Shown piece by piece: positions 21,101 to 30,912 of a stretch of DNA of 51,186 nt. The position numbers and the translations under genes are program-made. Source of the stretch: Rhizophagus sp. LPA8_4_AMF. Lineage: Eukaryota > Glomeromycota > Glomeromycetes > Glomerales > Glomeraceae. Below the pieces are notes generated by a model. It was not told where the DNA came from and did no database searches. It saw only the letters and a program-made list of their open reading frames with translations. The stretch's first letter is position 1. Every line of letters starts with the position of its first letter. The stretch spans positions 1-51,186 of the forward strand of contig JADRCO010000127.1 in assembly GCA_021464525.1 (NCBI GenBank), in the 5' to 3' direction.

Positions 21101-24090
21101 ATTACAATTTATGTTGTCACATATAAATGCGCCACCTCATTTCAAATTTAATTTGAAACAAACCCCCTGAGTTGCCGAGTTATAACTGAGAACGACCATC
21201 AACTATCTTGTCCCGTAATTGAAATGTGAACAACCGGTTTTACTTGTGAGTACAGACAATGAGACAATATTATCAATAACATATTTCTCTTTAAGAAATT
21301 TTGAAAGAAAATATGCAATTGAATATAATATTTATCATGCTTAACCATTTGTGGCTTTTCTATGGGCTCACACGTATAAACAAAATAGCAGTGGCTAAAA
21401 TGATCGCAGTTTGTCTCCGGTTAACACCTGTTTAAATCAGGATTGGTAACAAATGATTTTCAAAAAATAAAATTATAACGCCACATCTTGTGTGCTATTG
21501 TGGCAAACTGATTCGTTCATATTGCTTATCACAATGTTTATTATATTATTATTTTAATTTTTTTTTTTTTAAAAAAAAAATTAAAACTTAAAAATCTGTC
21601 GGACCCGTTTTCCGTGAAAAACCTGTATATGACAAATAAATATATTGTAATGGCATTGCATCATTTTAATTGTGGCACCTTTTAATTTAATTAACATCTC
21701 CGAATATTCAGTTCATTCCCCGAGTCAAATAATTATTATACTAGGTTAAACAAGATTTTTTTTTTATTCATTTTATTTTGCATAACATGCAAAAGAGCAG
21801 ATGACCAGATGACCTATAATGGAGAAATCGTCAGATATATTGAAATCAATTAGTTTTTTTTATATTAACTCGGAAAACGCGTTTAATGATAATTGGTAAC
21901 GCCCATTATATGGTTTAAAGACAATTTTCCAAATTTGGCTTAGAACATTATAACGGATGTTCTTGATTCCGCAGTAATGGAATCTAGAACATAAGTTCGT
22001 ATGTCAGTTATTTAGGCGGTCAAATTTCGGCGTACCGCAAGAATATGTAGTCATAAATATTTCTAAATTCATTTTATGAGAAAGTACTAAATCATTGAAA
22101 TGTACTAAATTACACCGATCGATTTGGTAATTAGTGATACTGTCAAACAATGATAATAGATATTATAGATATTACTCTGCCGCATTATGCATTAATAAAA
22201 TGATTATGTTTACGATAATGAAAATTATAATGAACAGCTGACTACTTATTTTAAATAGTTTTTTATTCACGCGAACCAATGACAAAATGCAGAGATATCA
22301 GAGTTAACTCTGAGTCATGAATAATTATAACTCATACCCACAAAAAACTTCCTTTACGCGCTTGAATAATTTTTACTAAATTTGATATTCTAGAAAGAAA
22401 GGAAGAAAGTACGCGTCATATAACAGATAATGTAATTTTTATAATTATAATAATAATATTATTAAAAGAACTTATAAAATATAAATTTTTTAATTTCGGA
22501 TAAACCGGATAAAAGATTTGCCATAATCCGATTAAAAATGGCAACTGCATGGGCCGGGCAACGGGAAAATCTAAACTAATCCTAATATGGCGATATAATA
22601 AAAAAAATCCATTTTTTTTTAATCAGATAAACTTATAAAAAGTTGGAACAATATTTATTTTATTACTTTGATTATAACTCGCATAATTATTTTATCTTTT
22701 TGATCTCATGACCTGCTTTTGTTTTCTTTTCTAACAATGAATAATTTCTTTTGATAAAAGATAAGATCTATCTATTTTATCTTGAAGAAGGAGGTGAAAA
22801 TGTCAAATCATATGAAAGTATAAGAAATTTCCATCATTTATTCTTCTTGTAAACCATTTAGAGTTTATGATTTCCGTAGAAGTAGATAGAAATGAAAGGA
22901 TTAACATGTGCCATCGCTTTCTTTCCAAATGATGATAACATTAAATTGCTCTGAGTCAATCATTACAATTCAGATTTGCCTTTTAAAATCATTATAAAAA
23001 AAAAACTTTAAAATTTAAATGAGAAGACAAAAAGAAAGATTAAAAGATTAAAAGATTAAAAGATTAGAAATATTTGAAAATAAATTAAAATTCATTAATC
23101 ACGTACTCGGTTCATTATTCATATTCGGCTACAGTTTATACATACAATATATTGAAGATTTATTCGAATTAATTATAAAATTATTTTTTATTACTTTTTC
23201 ATATATAACACAATGAATCGGAACTACTCTTATTGTCGTTGATAATTCCATTGCACCTCGGAGTAAATGGAAAATATGACGATATTATCCTTAAGTACCT
23301 TTTATATGATTCGTTTTCCATTCTCTTCGACATTGAAACAAATTCTTTCCCAAAATTATTATTATTATTACTATGTATATGGTATAGTGATATATTTGTA
23401 CAACTGATAAAAATAAAACGCTTTTGTTATATCGCCATTTCCTAATTTAAAAACATTCGGGTAAAATTTATTCCGTAAAAAAATTTTTTTTAAGTTTTAA
23501 ACAAATAATTAAGTTCCGACAAACATAATGTGACCTTAAAAAAAAATGCCATTTATGTACATAAAATTTCATATTATCATGTTATATAATCACTTAAATA
23601 TTAATAAAATTTTCTTAATAAGTTTTTTTAAAAAAAAAATTTCGCTCTCTAAGTTCTTTAAAAAAAAAAAAAGAAAAAAAATTATGTATTTTGTGTTTAA
23701 AATTTGTAAATAATTAACTGCGTGTACGTTATTTAAAAGGTTAATATAATATTTATGCGCTCCGGGCCGCAAAATATTTATCATAATTTTTTGGTGAGTT
23801 GATTTGGAATGTTTTGAAAGAGAAAAAATGAAACATTAACACAAACAATCCTTCGGCCGAACTACTATAAATAAATATGCAACCAAGAACGTAATTATGA
23901 TCTCATTTATAAAGCAATTAAGAAATAAAGGTTTTCTCAAATTGTTAAAAAAAACAAAGCGAAAAGATATTGACAATCATATCTGAATTTGTAATTTGTG
24001 TGATAATACAAACGTACAAAACTTAATTCTAGGAATTAATATTACACTGCATATACAGCATATCCATTAACATATATTTTTTTTAAAAAA
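18196..24090. other. Long CpG-retaining stretch without an identified gene
   Basis: Almost 6 kb with many CpG words and many A or T homopolymers of 9-17 bp, but no frame I can defend. Small sites: an inverted pair catatgggcg/cgcccatatg at 18224 and 18297; CACGTG near 18861; the palindrome agagttaactct near 22300 next to TGAGTCA; an aagattaa x4 microsatellite near 23033. Short coding-like pieces near 22830-22935 and 23233-23445 (the latter opened by TTG) lack a start or a partner exon. Such a piece may be a relic or an exon of a highly split gene. Confidence 0.4.
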
Positions 24091-24094
24091 AACG

Positions 24095-24205
24095 AGGAGC
24101 GTTTTTTAAAATTTTACTCTTTTTTTAAATTTTTACTCTTTTTTTAAATTTTTACTCTTTTTTTAAATTTTTACTCTTTTTTTAAATTTTTATTTTTCTT
24201 TTATT
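24095..24205. repeat. 19-bp tandem repeat
   Basis: The unit tttttttaaatttttactc is repeated about five times with almost no variation, downstream of the minus-strand HMG gene ending at 24587. It is a recent slippage-type minisatellite. Confidence 0.85.
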
Positions 24206-24586
24206 AAAATATTAAAATTTAATACAGGTAAAAAAAAATACTCACATTACAAAATATATATCTACTATACATTTTTTTTTATTTTTATTTTTATTTTTTT
24301 TTTAAAAAAAAATCATTCCCTACAAAACATATTTTTGACCTTAAAATTTAAAGAAGAATTGCTACCCTTACTTGTTCCCTCAATGAAAGAGATAAAAACA
24401 AAAGCAGAAAAAATTTAAAAACGTATTTAAAAATATGTAATTATATCGTATATTGATGCTTAATAAAATCTGCTTAAAGATTTTTCTTTAGAGGCCCCCC
24501 TTTTTTTTTTTTTAAAGAAATAAGAAAATTATATAAATATTATAAAAAGTTATTGTTATTTTATCATCCGCACGTAGATCCTAAAT

Positions 24587-25411
24587 TTATTGATAACTTC
24601 CAAAAGAATGACGGACTGTTGTGAAATGTGATGTGAAGGGATCGACGTTGGCACTGAATGATGTTTGACTATCATTTAGATCAGGACAATTTACGGAAAT
24701 CGAAGAATAAGGTTGATATGGTACATAGGGAAAATAACCATCAAAAAATCTGTGCTGGTCAAGATCATTTGTCTTTATTTCCATCTCAATTTCTTCTTGG
24801 TGGTGGTAAGAATCATTTATTTCTGTTTGGAAAGAATTTTCTCTGTGAACCATGGGAGCGGATATATTTGTTGAAATACTAAGAGATTGGTAAGATTCCT
24901 CAACGGCGGATATATTTGTTGAAATACCAAGAGATTTGTAATATTCTGCGGTTTTAATCTCAACGACGGAGCCAACTTTTGTATTTCTGGGAGTTGGTTT
25001 ATAAACGTAATGAGGGTAAAGTTGTTGATGTAATTTTTTAAATTCAGAGCATAATTGTTCAAATCTATTTTTTTCATTTTCATTAGCTCCTCCCCAAATA
25101 AATGAGGCTAATTTACTCCGTTCTGTTCCATCACCAATTTTTGACTTAATATTTTTATCATTTGCCACTAATCCCAAGACGCCTCTTAATATCATGAAGG
25201 AGTTGGGCTGTCTCTTTGGTCGTGCTTTATGAGATTCTTCAGGCAAAACTTTGTAAAATTGTTTATATAGGTCATTTACGTTATATTCGTGGTTGAAAAT
25301 ATCATTTCGTTGAAAATTTTCTTCAATTATCTTTTGTTGTTTTAATGTGGGAAATTCTCCTTTACTTGATATAAGTTTGTTTTGCCAATTATTAGAATCT
25401 GGAGTACTCAT
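24587..25411 (-). CDS. MATA_HMG-box protein 1 (putative transcription factor)
   Basis: An intronless frame of 274 residues. The MATA_HMG-type box spans about residues 64-141: it opens RPKRQPNSFMILRG, has the core SFIWGGANENEKNRF (103-117), and closes YPHYVYKP. Proteins of this fold bind DNA through three helices; here the role as a nuclear regulator is inferred from the fold. Residues 157-187 contain a 16-residue tandem duplication ending SISTNISA (48-bp DNA repeat at 24858 and 24906), probably recent. The C-terminal third is aromatic and Ser/Asn-rich (FFDGYFPYVPYQPY), a possible activation region. The start ATG follows an A/T-rich leader. The box is closest to that of the gene at 45664 (SFIWxGA). 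It is first of three same-strand HMG genes spaced 2-2.7 kb apart. Confidence 0.88.
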   Translation of the reverse strand: MSTPDSNNWQNKLISSKGEFPTLKQQKIIEENFQRNDIFNHEYNVNDLYKQFYKVLPEESHKARPKRQPNSFMILRGVLGLVANDKNIKSKIGDGTERSKLASFIWGGANENEKNRFEQLCSEFKKLHQQLYPHYVYKPTPRNTKVGSVVEIKTAEYYKSLGISTNISAVEESYQSLSISTNISAPMVHRENSFQTEINDSYHHQEEIEMEIKTNDLDQHRFFDGYFPYVPYQPYSSISVNCPDLNDSQTSFSANVDPFTSHFTTVRHSFGSYQ

Positions 25412-26403
25412 TTTTTTAAAAAGATTTTATAAAAAAAAAAAAAAGAAAGGGAATAATAAACAAAAATTCAAAATTTGTAAAAAAAAAAATTATTTTTTAG
25501 AAATAAAAAAGTGGGGGGGGAGAAGCAACTCTTTTTAAAATGATTTATATATATATGTATTTTTTTTTTGTTATCAGTTGAATTTATTATATATAATCTC
25601 GTGAATGAAAGAAATTTGGTAAAAGTAAAAATAAAAATGTATAATACGCGTAATTTTTAATGCATTTATATATAAAAAAAAATTTTTTTTTTTTTTTATC
25701 ATAGATTAATAATTTATTTTTTTTTTAATCGTAAATAATAAAAAAAAAAAATTTTTTTTTATAATGTAACGGTTATAAAATAAATAAATAAGTATTTAAA
25801 ATTATATAATAATATATACATTATATACATATAATATATATATATATATTATTATATCACTATCACTTCATTATTCCCTGTAATCCCTGTATTCATTTTA
25901 ATTATTAAAATCGGTGTTATTTTAAAATTTTATTTTATTTATATAAATGCTTTCATGCCCTACAATAGTTAAATACATCATGAAAAACAAATAAAAAAGA
26001 AATTTTTAAATTAATTATTATAAAAAAAAAAAAAAAAAATTTAGAATCGGGCTGTGTTAATTGTGTAATGTATTTTTAAAAAAGTTTCGTACCAATATAC
26101 ACGTTATTTGACGTTGATTTTATTAACGAAACACCAATTGCTTGTATCGAAACGGGAGTAATGTTAACTCCTTCAATTGGTGATTTCTTGTGTACACGTT
26201 CCTCTTAATTATACAAATGTTTTAATAATTAATAATTTCTTTTTTTTCTTTTTGTAGGCTTATTATTTTCATTATTGTTGTGTTACGTCGATTCACCATT
26301 GATAATATAATGAAAAATTGCAAAATTAAATGCCGATCTCTTAACTTCTTTTTCATAAAAGGAATTTTATTTTTAGAAGAAACTTACGCTAGTCTAATTC
26401 TTA

Positions 26404-26448
<45 letters not shown>

Positions 26449-27065
26449 ACTTACGCTAATCTAATTTTTATTTTTTTTTTTTTTTTTTTTTTATAATGTT
26501 ACATATTTTAAACCAATAATATAGTTTTAATCTTTCATGAGTATTCCATAATAAATATTCAATACCTTCTAGTTAATATATATCTTGATTCATGTATTAA
26601 GAAATAAATTTCTTCTTGTTTATGATGTCATACATGATGGAATTTGTTCGCTCTATAGATGTTTATTGGACATTACAAAGAAATAATAGATTATTTATAT
26701 TTCATGCTTTCAAACAGATTAAAAAAAAAACTTTATTTTTCTATTACCGTAAAAAGAATTATCAATTAATCATTGCTAAGTATACCTAATAAATGTTTCT
26801 GGATAGAAAAATCAACATTAAATGTAATAAAGATAATCATTTTATTCATTCATAACTTCTTTAATGAAATTCTGCATAAAATTGATTATTACGACTGACT
26901 CTTTGAATTTATTTCCTTTAAGATAATAAATTAATTACAATAAATTTAATCGATGTATCTATGTTAAAGAAAAAAAAAAATATCTATAAAATAAATTACA
27001 AATGATGTCGTTGGCGTTGACGAAGCATACTTTTAGTACTTTTGATATTGCTGCGTCTCGCGACT
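25412..27065. other. Intergenic region between HMG genes 1 and 2
   Basis: Homopolymer-rich. There is a G8 run at about 25513 just upstream of HMG gene 1, long T/A runs near 25680-25760, and a duplicated segment (aaacttacgctaRtctaatt at about 26379 and 26447) separated by a T run of about 40 bases. An inverted pair CACCAATTG (26132-26140)/CAATTGGTG (26174-26182) encloses 33 bp containing gtatcgaaacggg. No gene. Confidence 0.5.
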
Positions 27066-27088
27066 GTCACGTGAAAATATCACGTGAC
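27066..27088. promoter_or_regulatory. Paired E-box palindrome
   Basis: GTCACGTGA and TCACGTGAC lie 5 bp apart as a perfect inverted repeat, two CACGTG cores 14 bp centre to centre. This is the classic recognition word for bHLH proteins such as Cbf1-type factors. It lies about 400 bp past the 3' end of HMG gene 2 and 1.65 kb upstream of HMG gene 1. A function is inference. Confidence 0.5.
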
Positions 27089-27179
27089 AAATAATGGGAC
27101 AATTATTTAGTTTTCACGATAGAATTTACCGGGACGAATTTTTATTTAAAAAAAAGTTATTTTTTTTTTACTGTACATA

Positions 27180-27390
27180 TATACTATTTTAAATAAAATG
27201 AAAAAAAATTGCGATTTTGAATTTGGTAATCATAAAAACGCGAATAAAACTTTCGTAGTACTATAAATTAAAAGTGATTTTTGAAAAAAAAACGCGAATA
27301 AAATTTCGTAGTACAATAATAAAAAATTGAGATTTTGAATTTGTCAATAATAAAAACGTATTATTTCGAATAAAATTTCCGTAAAGCGAT
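27180..27390. repeat. Degenerate tandem repeat downstream of HMG gene 2
   Basis: Three diverged copies of 'aaaaacgcgaataaaactttcgtag' (near 27234, 27287 and 27352) alternate with two copies of 'attgcgattttgaatttg'. CpG words are retained in the copies. Confidence 0.6.
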
Positions 27391-27492
27391 ATCGAGAAAT
27401 CGGGTGCGAATATACTCCTCTAACATATGAATTAGGAAAAATATCATCAAATTTTTGTAACTATTTTTAGATAAAAAAAAAATTCTTAAAAT

Positions 27493-28170
27493 TTAAAAGT
27501 AGTCTGCGTTTGTGTTTGTGTTAAAATAAGGGGTATCAAAATCAAATAGAGATTGCGGTGATGAATTTTGTAGAAACTGCGGTGGTAAAAATTGTGGGGA
27601 AAAAAATTGGGGTGGAAAAAATTGTGGTGGTGGTAAAAATTGCAATTGCGGAGTTATAGTTATATTTGTTATATTGGGTTGAATCATCTGATGATTATTC
27701 ATATGTACGTGATTTTCTACTTTATTAACGTGCTTAAATTTATACTGTCGTAATGTCGATTTTTTAGTTCTTGGTTTAAAATTGGGATATTTTGATTTAT
27801 GAATATCCTTAATTTGCTGGGCTAGTTCTGTGAAAAAGATTTTACCGGAGTCATCACAATTCATGCGTTTCCAAAGTACCGCTCCTAATTTTCTGGCAAC
27901 CTGCATGGTTTTTTTTGATGCACCTTCTATTTTTCGCACTTCTTCCATCAACCCGCAAGCCTTGATCAGATGATTGATACATAATATACTGGAATTGGCG
28001 GGTTTCTTTGAATCTCCCTTAGGTAGTAAATCGTTAACTTTTGGTGTCTTTCCATCCAAGATCGTGATCGTTAAGGTTTCTTGAACGTCATCAAGAACCT
28101 TTTGATATTTCTTAATGAGGTCTTCGTTACTATATTCATTACGGGAAGCTCTTCTCGTAGCTCTTGGCAT
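27493..28170 (-). CDS. MATA_HMG-box protein 2 (putative transcription factor)
   Basis: An intronless frame of 225 residues with an ATG start and a basic N-terminus (MPRATRRASR). The HMG-type box spans about residues 55-138: KKPANSSILCINHL, then ARKLGAVLWKRM (92-103) with the conserved Trp of helix 2, then FFTELAQQIKDIHKSKYPNF (112-131) in helix 3. It shares the LW...FFxELA...HK.xPN pattern and the upstream PK[VA]N[DE] segment with HMG protein 3, so these two are one subfamily. Residues 178-201 contain about four copies of a FxPPQF motif, and the tail ends SLFDFDTPYF, an acidic/aromatic motif also seen in proteins 3 and 4. Nuclear DNA-binding role is inferred from the fold. Confidence 0.85.
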   Translation of the reverse strand: MPRATRRASRNEYSNEDLIKKYQKVLDDVQETLTITILDGKTPKVNDLLPKGDSKKPANSSILCINHLIKACGLMEEVRKIEGASKKTMQVARKLGAVLWKRMNCDDSGKIFFTELAQQIKDIHKSKYPNFKPRTKKSTLRQYKFKHVNKVENHVHMNNHQMIQPNITNITITPQLQFLPPPQFFPPQFFSPQFLPPQFLQNSSPQSLFDFDTPYFNTNTNADYF

Positions 28171-29400
28171 AATGAAAACGTGGATGGTGATTTTTCATTA
28201 CAAAAATGTACAGTATTTATGGTAAAATTTAAAGTACTCAACATATTTAAAAAATTAACAATATATATTATATTATATATATATATAAATATATTTATTA
28301 TTTATTTATTTATTTATAAAATAAAATAATAATAATAATAATAAATATTATAAAAAAAAACTAATCATTATATAAATAATATTATATACATATAAAAAAA
28401 AGGATGAAACAATGCATTTTAATACTATAAAAAATCAACAAAAACAACGCTTTAAAAGGTTTTAGGATAAATTTAGTTTTAAAAAAAAAAATATTAATAG
28501 GACAAAATCTCCGTAATCCGATACAGCCAAGCATCTAACTAAAATAATATAAAAATAATCATGAATGATGGTCAAAGTAAAAAACAACTAATTATGTTCT
28601 GAGGCTTTTTGGTGATAGATTTAAAAAAAGTAATAATGCAAATGACTGATGTAGTGATGTGTTACAATTTTGTTACACGGCTTCAGGTATTATTTACAAA
28701 AAATTTTTCTTCATTACTATTCTTACATTTTTTCTTTCTTATAATTTTCTTTCTCGTCTTATTTTTTTTCTTTTCTTTCCCCAATAATTATAATCTAAAA
28801 CAAAATAATTTTTAAATTTATATATATATTACAAATTATAAATAGTAATCTCTTTAATTTCTTTCAAAACTTGTAGATTATTGCATATCAGATTTTTAAT
28901 CATTCTTTATCACAAAGAAAATCTTTTAATATTATTTACATTTAATCAGATACATTTTCGTATAAGAAGAAATAAACAAATATTATCTTAAATGCGTGAA
29001 TAATATTCATGATGTTTCACAAAACATTGATATTATTTAAGTACTATTTACTTTATAAGGAATTTAACAATAAAAGCATATTCAATTATAAAATTTTCCG
29101 TCATCCGTTATTTTGATTATATTCTTACCGTGATTTTATTACGGAAGTTACTTCAAAATATTAACCGAAAAAAAAAACATTTCATTTTCATTCATTCTTT
29201 CATTATATTTATAAATCATGAGTTTTCTAATTACTCTATTGAGGAAGCATATTTCGATTTTTGTAAGTTATTTTCCTATTGTTTATTACATTAATTGTCG
29301 ATTATTTACATAAAACAATTTCATTATTTTTTCATTCAGGTTTCATCTATATATACTAACATTTATGAAATTTAAAATAGTCATAATGATGGATTATAAT
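28171..29400. other. Intergenic region between HMG genes 2 and 3
   Basis: A/T microsatellites flank the HMG gene 2 start (atatat and aataat runs, 28260-28345). There is no gene: the 68- and 82-codon plus-strand frames are hydrophobic or antisense to HMG gene 2. Confidence 0.5.
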
Positions 29401-29404
29401 ATAA

Positions 29405-29456
29405 ACGTTTCATTTCGTTTCATTTCATTTCGTTTCGTTTCGTTTCGTTTCGTTAC
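29405..29456 (+). repeat. Pentanucleotide microsatellite (CGTTT/CATTT)n
   Basis: About ten units of cgttt or cattt in tandem. The pattern mixes C-G and C-A units, and a CG-to-CA change is what methyl-cytosine deamination on the opposite strand would give. The overlapping small frame is a by-product. Confidence 0.9.
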
Positions 29457-29488
29457 AGTTTTTCTAATTATTCTTAGCGAGTATAGGT

Positions 29489-29731
29489 GCCGTCGGAATT
29501 GCCGAATTAAAATTACGGTATTACGAAATATGGATTTTACCATTTAGATATCTAACAAATCATCAAGACCATCATTATAGATTTACGAACAAATTATCTA
29601 CAGCATAATCAGAAAAAAATATTTACTTTCTTTGTGTAATTTTTGTATTTTTGGTATTAAATAATTACGACATTACGGCAATTTAATGTATTACGGTATA
29701 AGTTTCATATGCCGTAATTAATTCCGACGGC
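29489..29731. mobile_element. 243-bp TIR element with flanking 13-15 bp direct repeat
   Basis: Perfect 12-bp ends GCCGTCGGAATT/AATTCCGACGGC; further inward ttgccg/cggcaa and attacggtatt words also pair. Directly before the left end lies TTAGCGAGTATAGGT (29474-29488), and 7 bp after the right end lies TTAGCGAGTAGGT (29739-29751). These look like a target duplication with a small deletion and 7 extra bases. Superfamily not assigned. Confidence 0.65.
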
Positions 29732-29759
29732 AAGCATATTAGCGAGTAGGTAACAAATT

Positions 29760-30210
29760 CGTTTTTTATTTATCACAAGTTCAGTTTTATATTCAAATTT
29801 CCGTTTCACATTACAACTATTTACCTACGAGGCTACGACTAATTCGCAATTTTAGAACGTACAGCTCATTTTGAATCGATAATTTCTTGATAAGAAAACA
29901 AACAACTGAAACAAGGAAGTAAAGACTTTAAATAACTTTGAAAAATTTAATATTTTATATTACATTTTTTTTTAAAAAAAAAAAAATCCTATTTTATTTA
30001 TAATAATAATTCTAACTTAGAAAACAGGAAGAAAAAAATCTATTTTCTTTTTTTTTCTTTTTTTTTTGATTTTTTAAAGTAAATTAATTTCCTTAAATAA
30101 AATTCTTTTTTAAAAAAATCTTAATTTTATATTGTTCATACATAGGTGTATTATTAATAATAATAAATATATAATGAATAGGTACTAATAAATAAAAATA
30201 TTTAAAATTT
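29760..30210. other. 3' flank of HMG gene 3
   Basis: Homopolymer-rich, no gene; a T10/A13 mirror pair lies near 29965-29990. Confidence 0.4.
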
Positions 30211-30912
30211 CTAAAAGCTGTTAAAATCATAATTAATTTCTACGATATTTAATAGACCTTCACCAAAATATTCCGACAAATCGTAATCAATAAAAGTGGG
30301 TGGTTCCAATGGTTCCTCATATGGATTTGGTGAAGAATCTACAGATGATAAACCTTCATGTTGTACATTATCGGCTGAAGGATTTTCAACGTGATGATTA
30401 GAGGGTGGTAAATCGGTATTAGGTTTTAACGGTTTCTTAGAATTCTCATGATCATAATATTTGTATGTGATTGTTTTCTTTTTTTTTCTTTCGGGTTTAT
30501 ACTTATAATTTGGATGTAATAATTTATGTTCTTTACTAACTTTCAAGGCCAATTCCTCGAAAAATTTTTGGTGAACTGGTGATAGTTTATTCCATAATGT
30601 TTTGCTAACTTTCTTAGAAATTGGGACCATCTTTTGCTTATTTATACCATATTCTTCACAAAATTTCCTAATAATATCTAATAGCCCATTCTTTCCTAAC
30701 TGATTTGTATAGATTAAGTTGGAATTTGGTGGACGTTTGATTTTGTTTCTCGACCCCGAAACCTGATCTCTTACTATTTCATTAGCCTTTGGCAACTCGT
30801 TATTATCAATTTTGCTTTTAAAAATGACTATGAGATTTTCCAATTCGTCCTTTTTTTCTACAAGGACCCTTGCAGGAACATCTTCAATAATAGGTTTCGA
30901 AAACGTAACCAT
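30211..30912 (-). CDS. MATA_HMG-box protein 3 (putative transcription factor)
   Basis: An intronless frame of 233 residues with an ATG start. The HMG-type box spans about residues 58-146: IKRPPNSNLIYTNQLGKNGL, then SKKVSKTLWNKL (99-110) and KFFEELALKVSKEHKLLHPN (116-135), ending in a basic stretch ERKKKK (141-146) that could serve as a nuclear localisation signal. The PPNS opening is the canonical MATA_HMG helix-1 start. The spacing between helices 1 and 2 is longer than in proteins 1 and 4, as in protein 2. The tail is Pro/Ser-rich and acidic, with FIDYDLSEYF at 207-216, comparable to the DFDxxYF motif of protein 2. Likely a nuclear DNA-binding regulator; no target is inferable. Confidence 0.87.
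   Translation of the reverse strand: MVTFSKPIIEDVPARVLVEKKDELENLIVIFKSKIDNNELPKANEIVRDQVSGSRNKIKRPPNSNLIYTNQLGKNGLLDIIRKFCEEYGINKQKMVPISKKVSKTLWNKLSPVHQKFFEELALKVSKEHKLLHPNYKYKPERKKKKTITYKYYDHENSKKPLKPNTDLPPSNHHVENPSADNVQHEGLSSVDSSPNPYEEPLEPPTFIDYDLSEYFGEGLLNIVEINYDFNSF

Noticed and set aside
23233..23445. 70-codon plus-strand frame
   Set aside because: No ATG in frame and the upstream ATG is in another frame; the second half is low-complexity Leu. Kept only as a possible relic in the gene-free note.
24095..24205. CRISPR-like array of short repeats
   Set aside because: Units are contiguous without spacers in a eukaryotic setting; a plain minisatellite.
24658..25083. Frames overlapping HMG gene 1 on both strands
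   Set aside because: Shadows of the real coding frame.
28609..28815. 68-codon plus-strand frame
   Set aside because: Phe/Leu-rich translation of T runs with a TTG-type opening, no motif.
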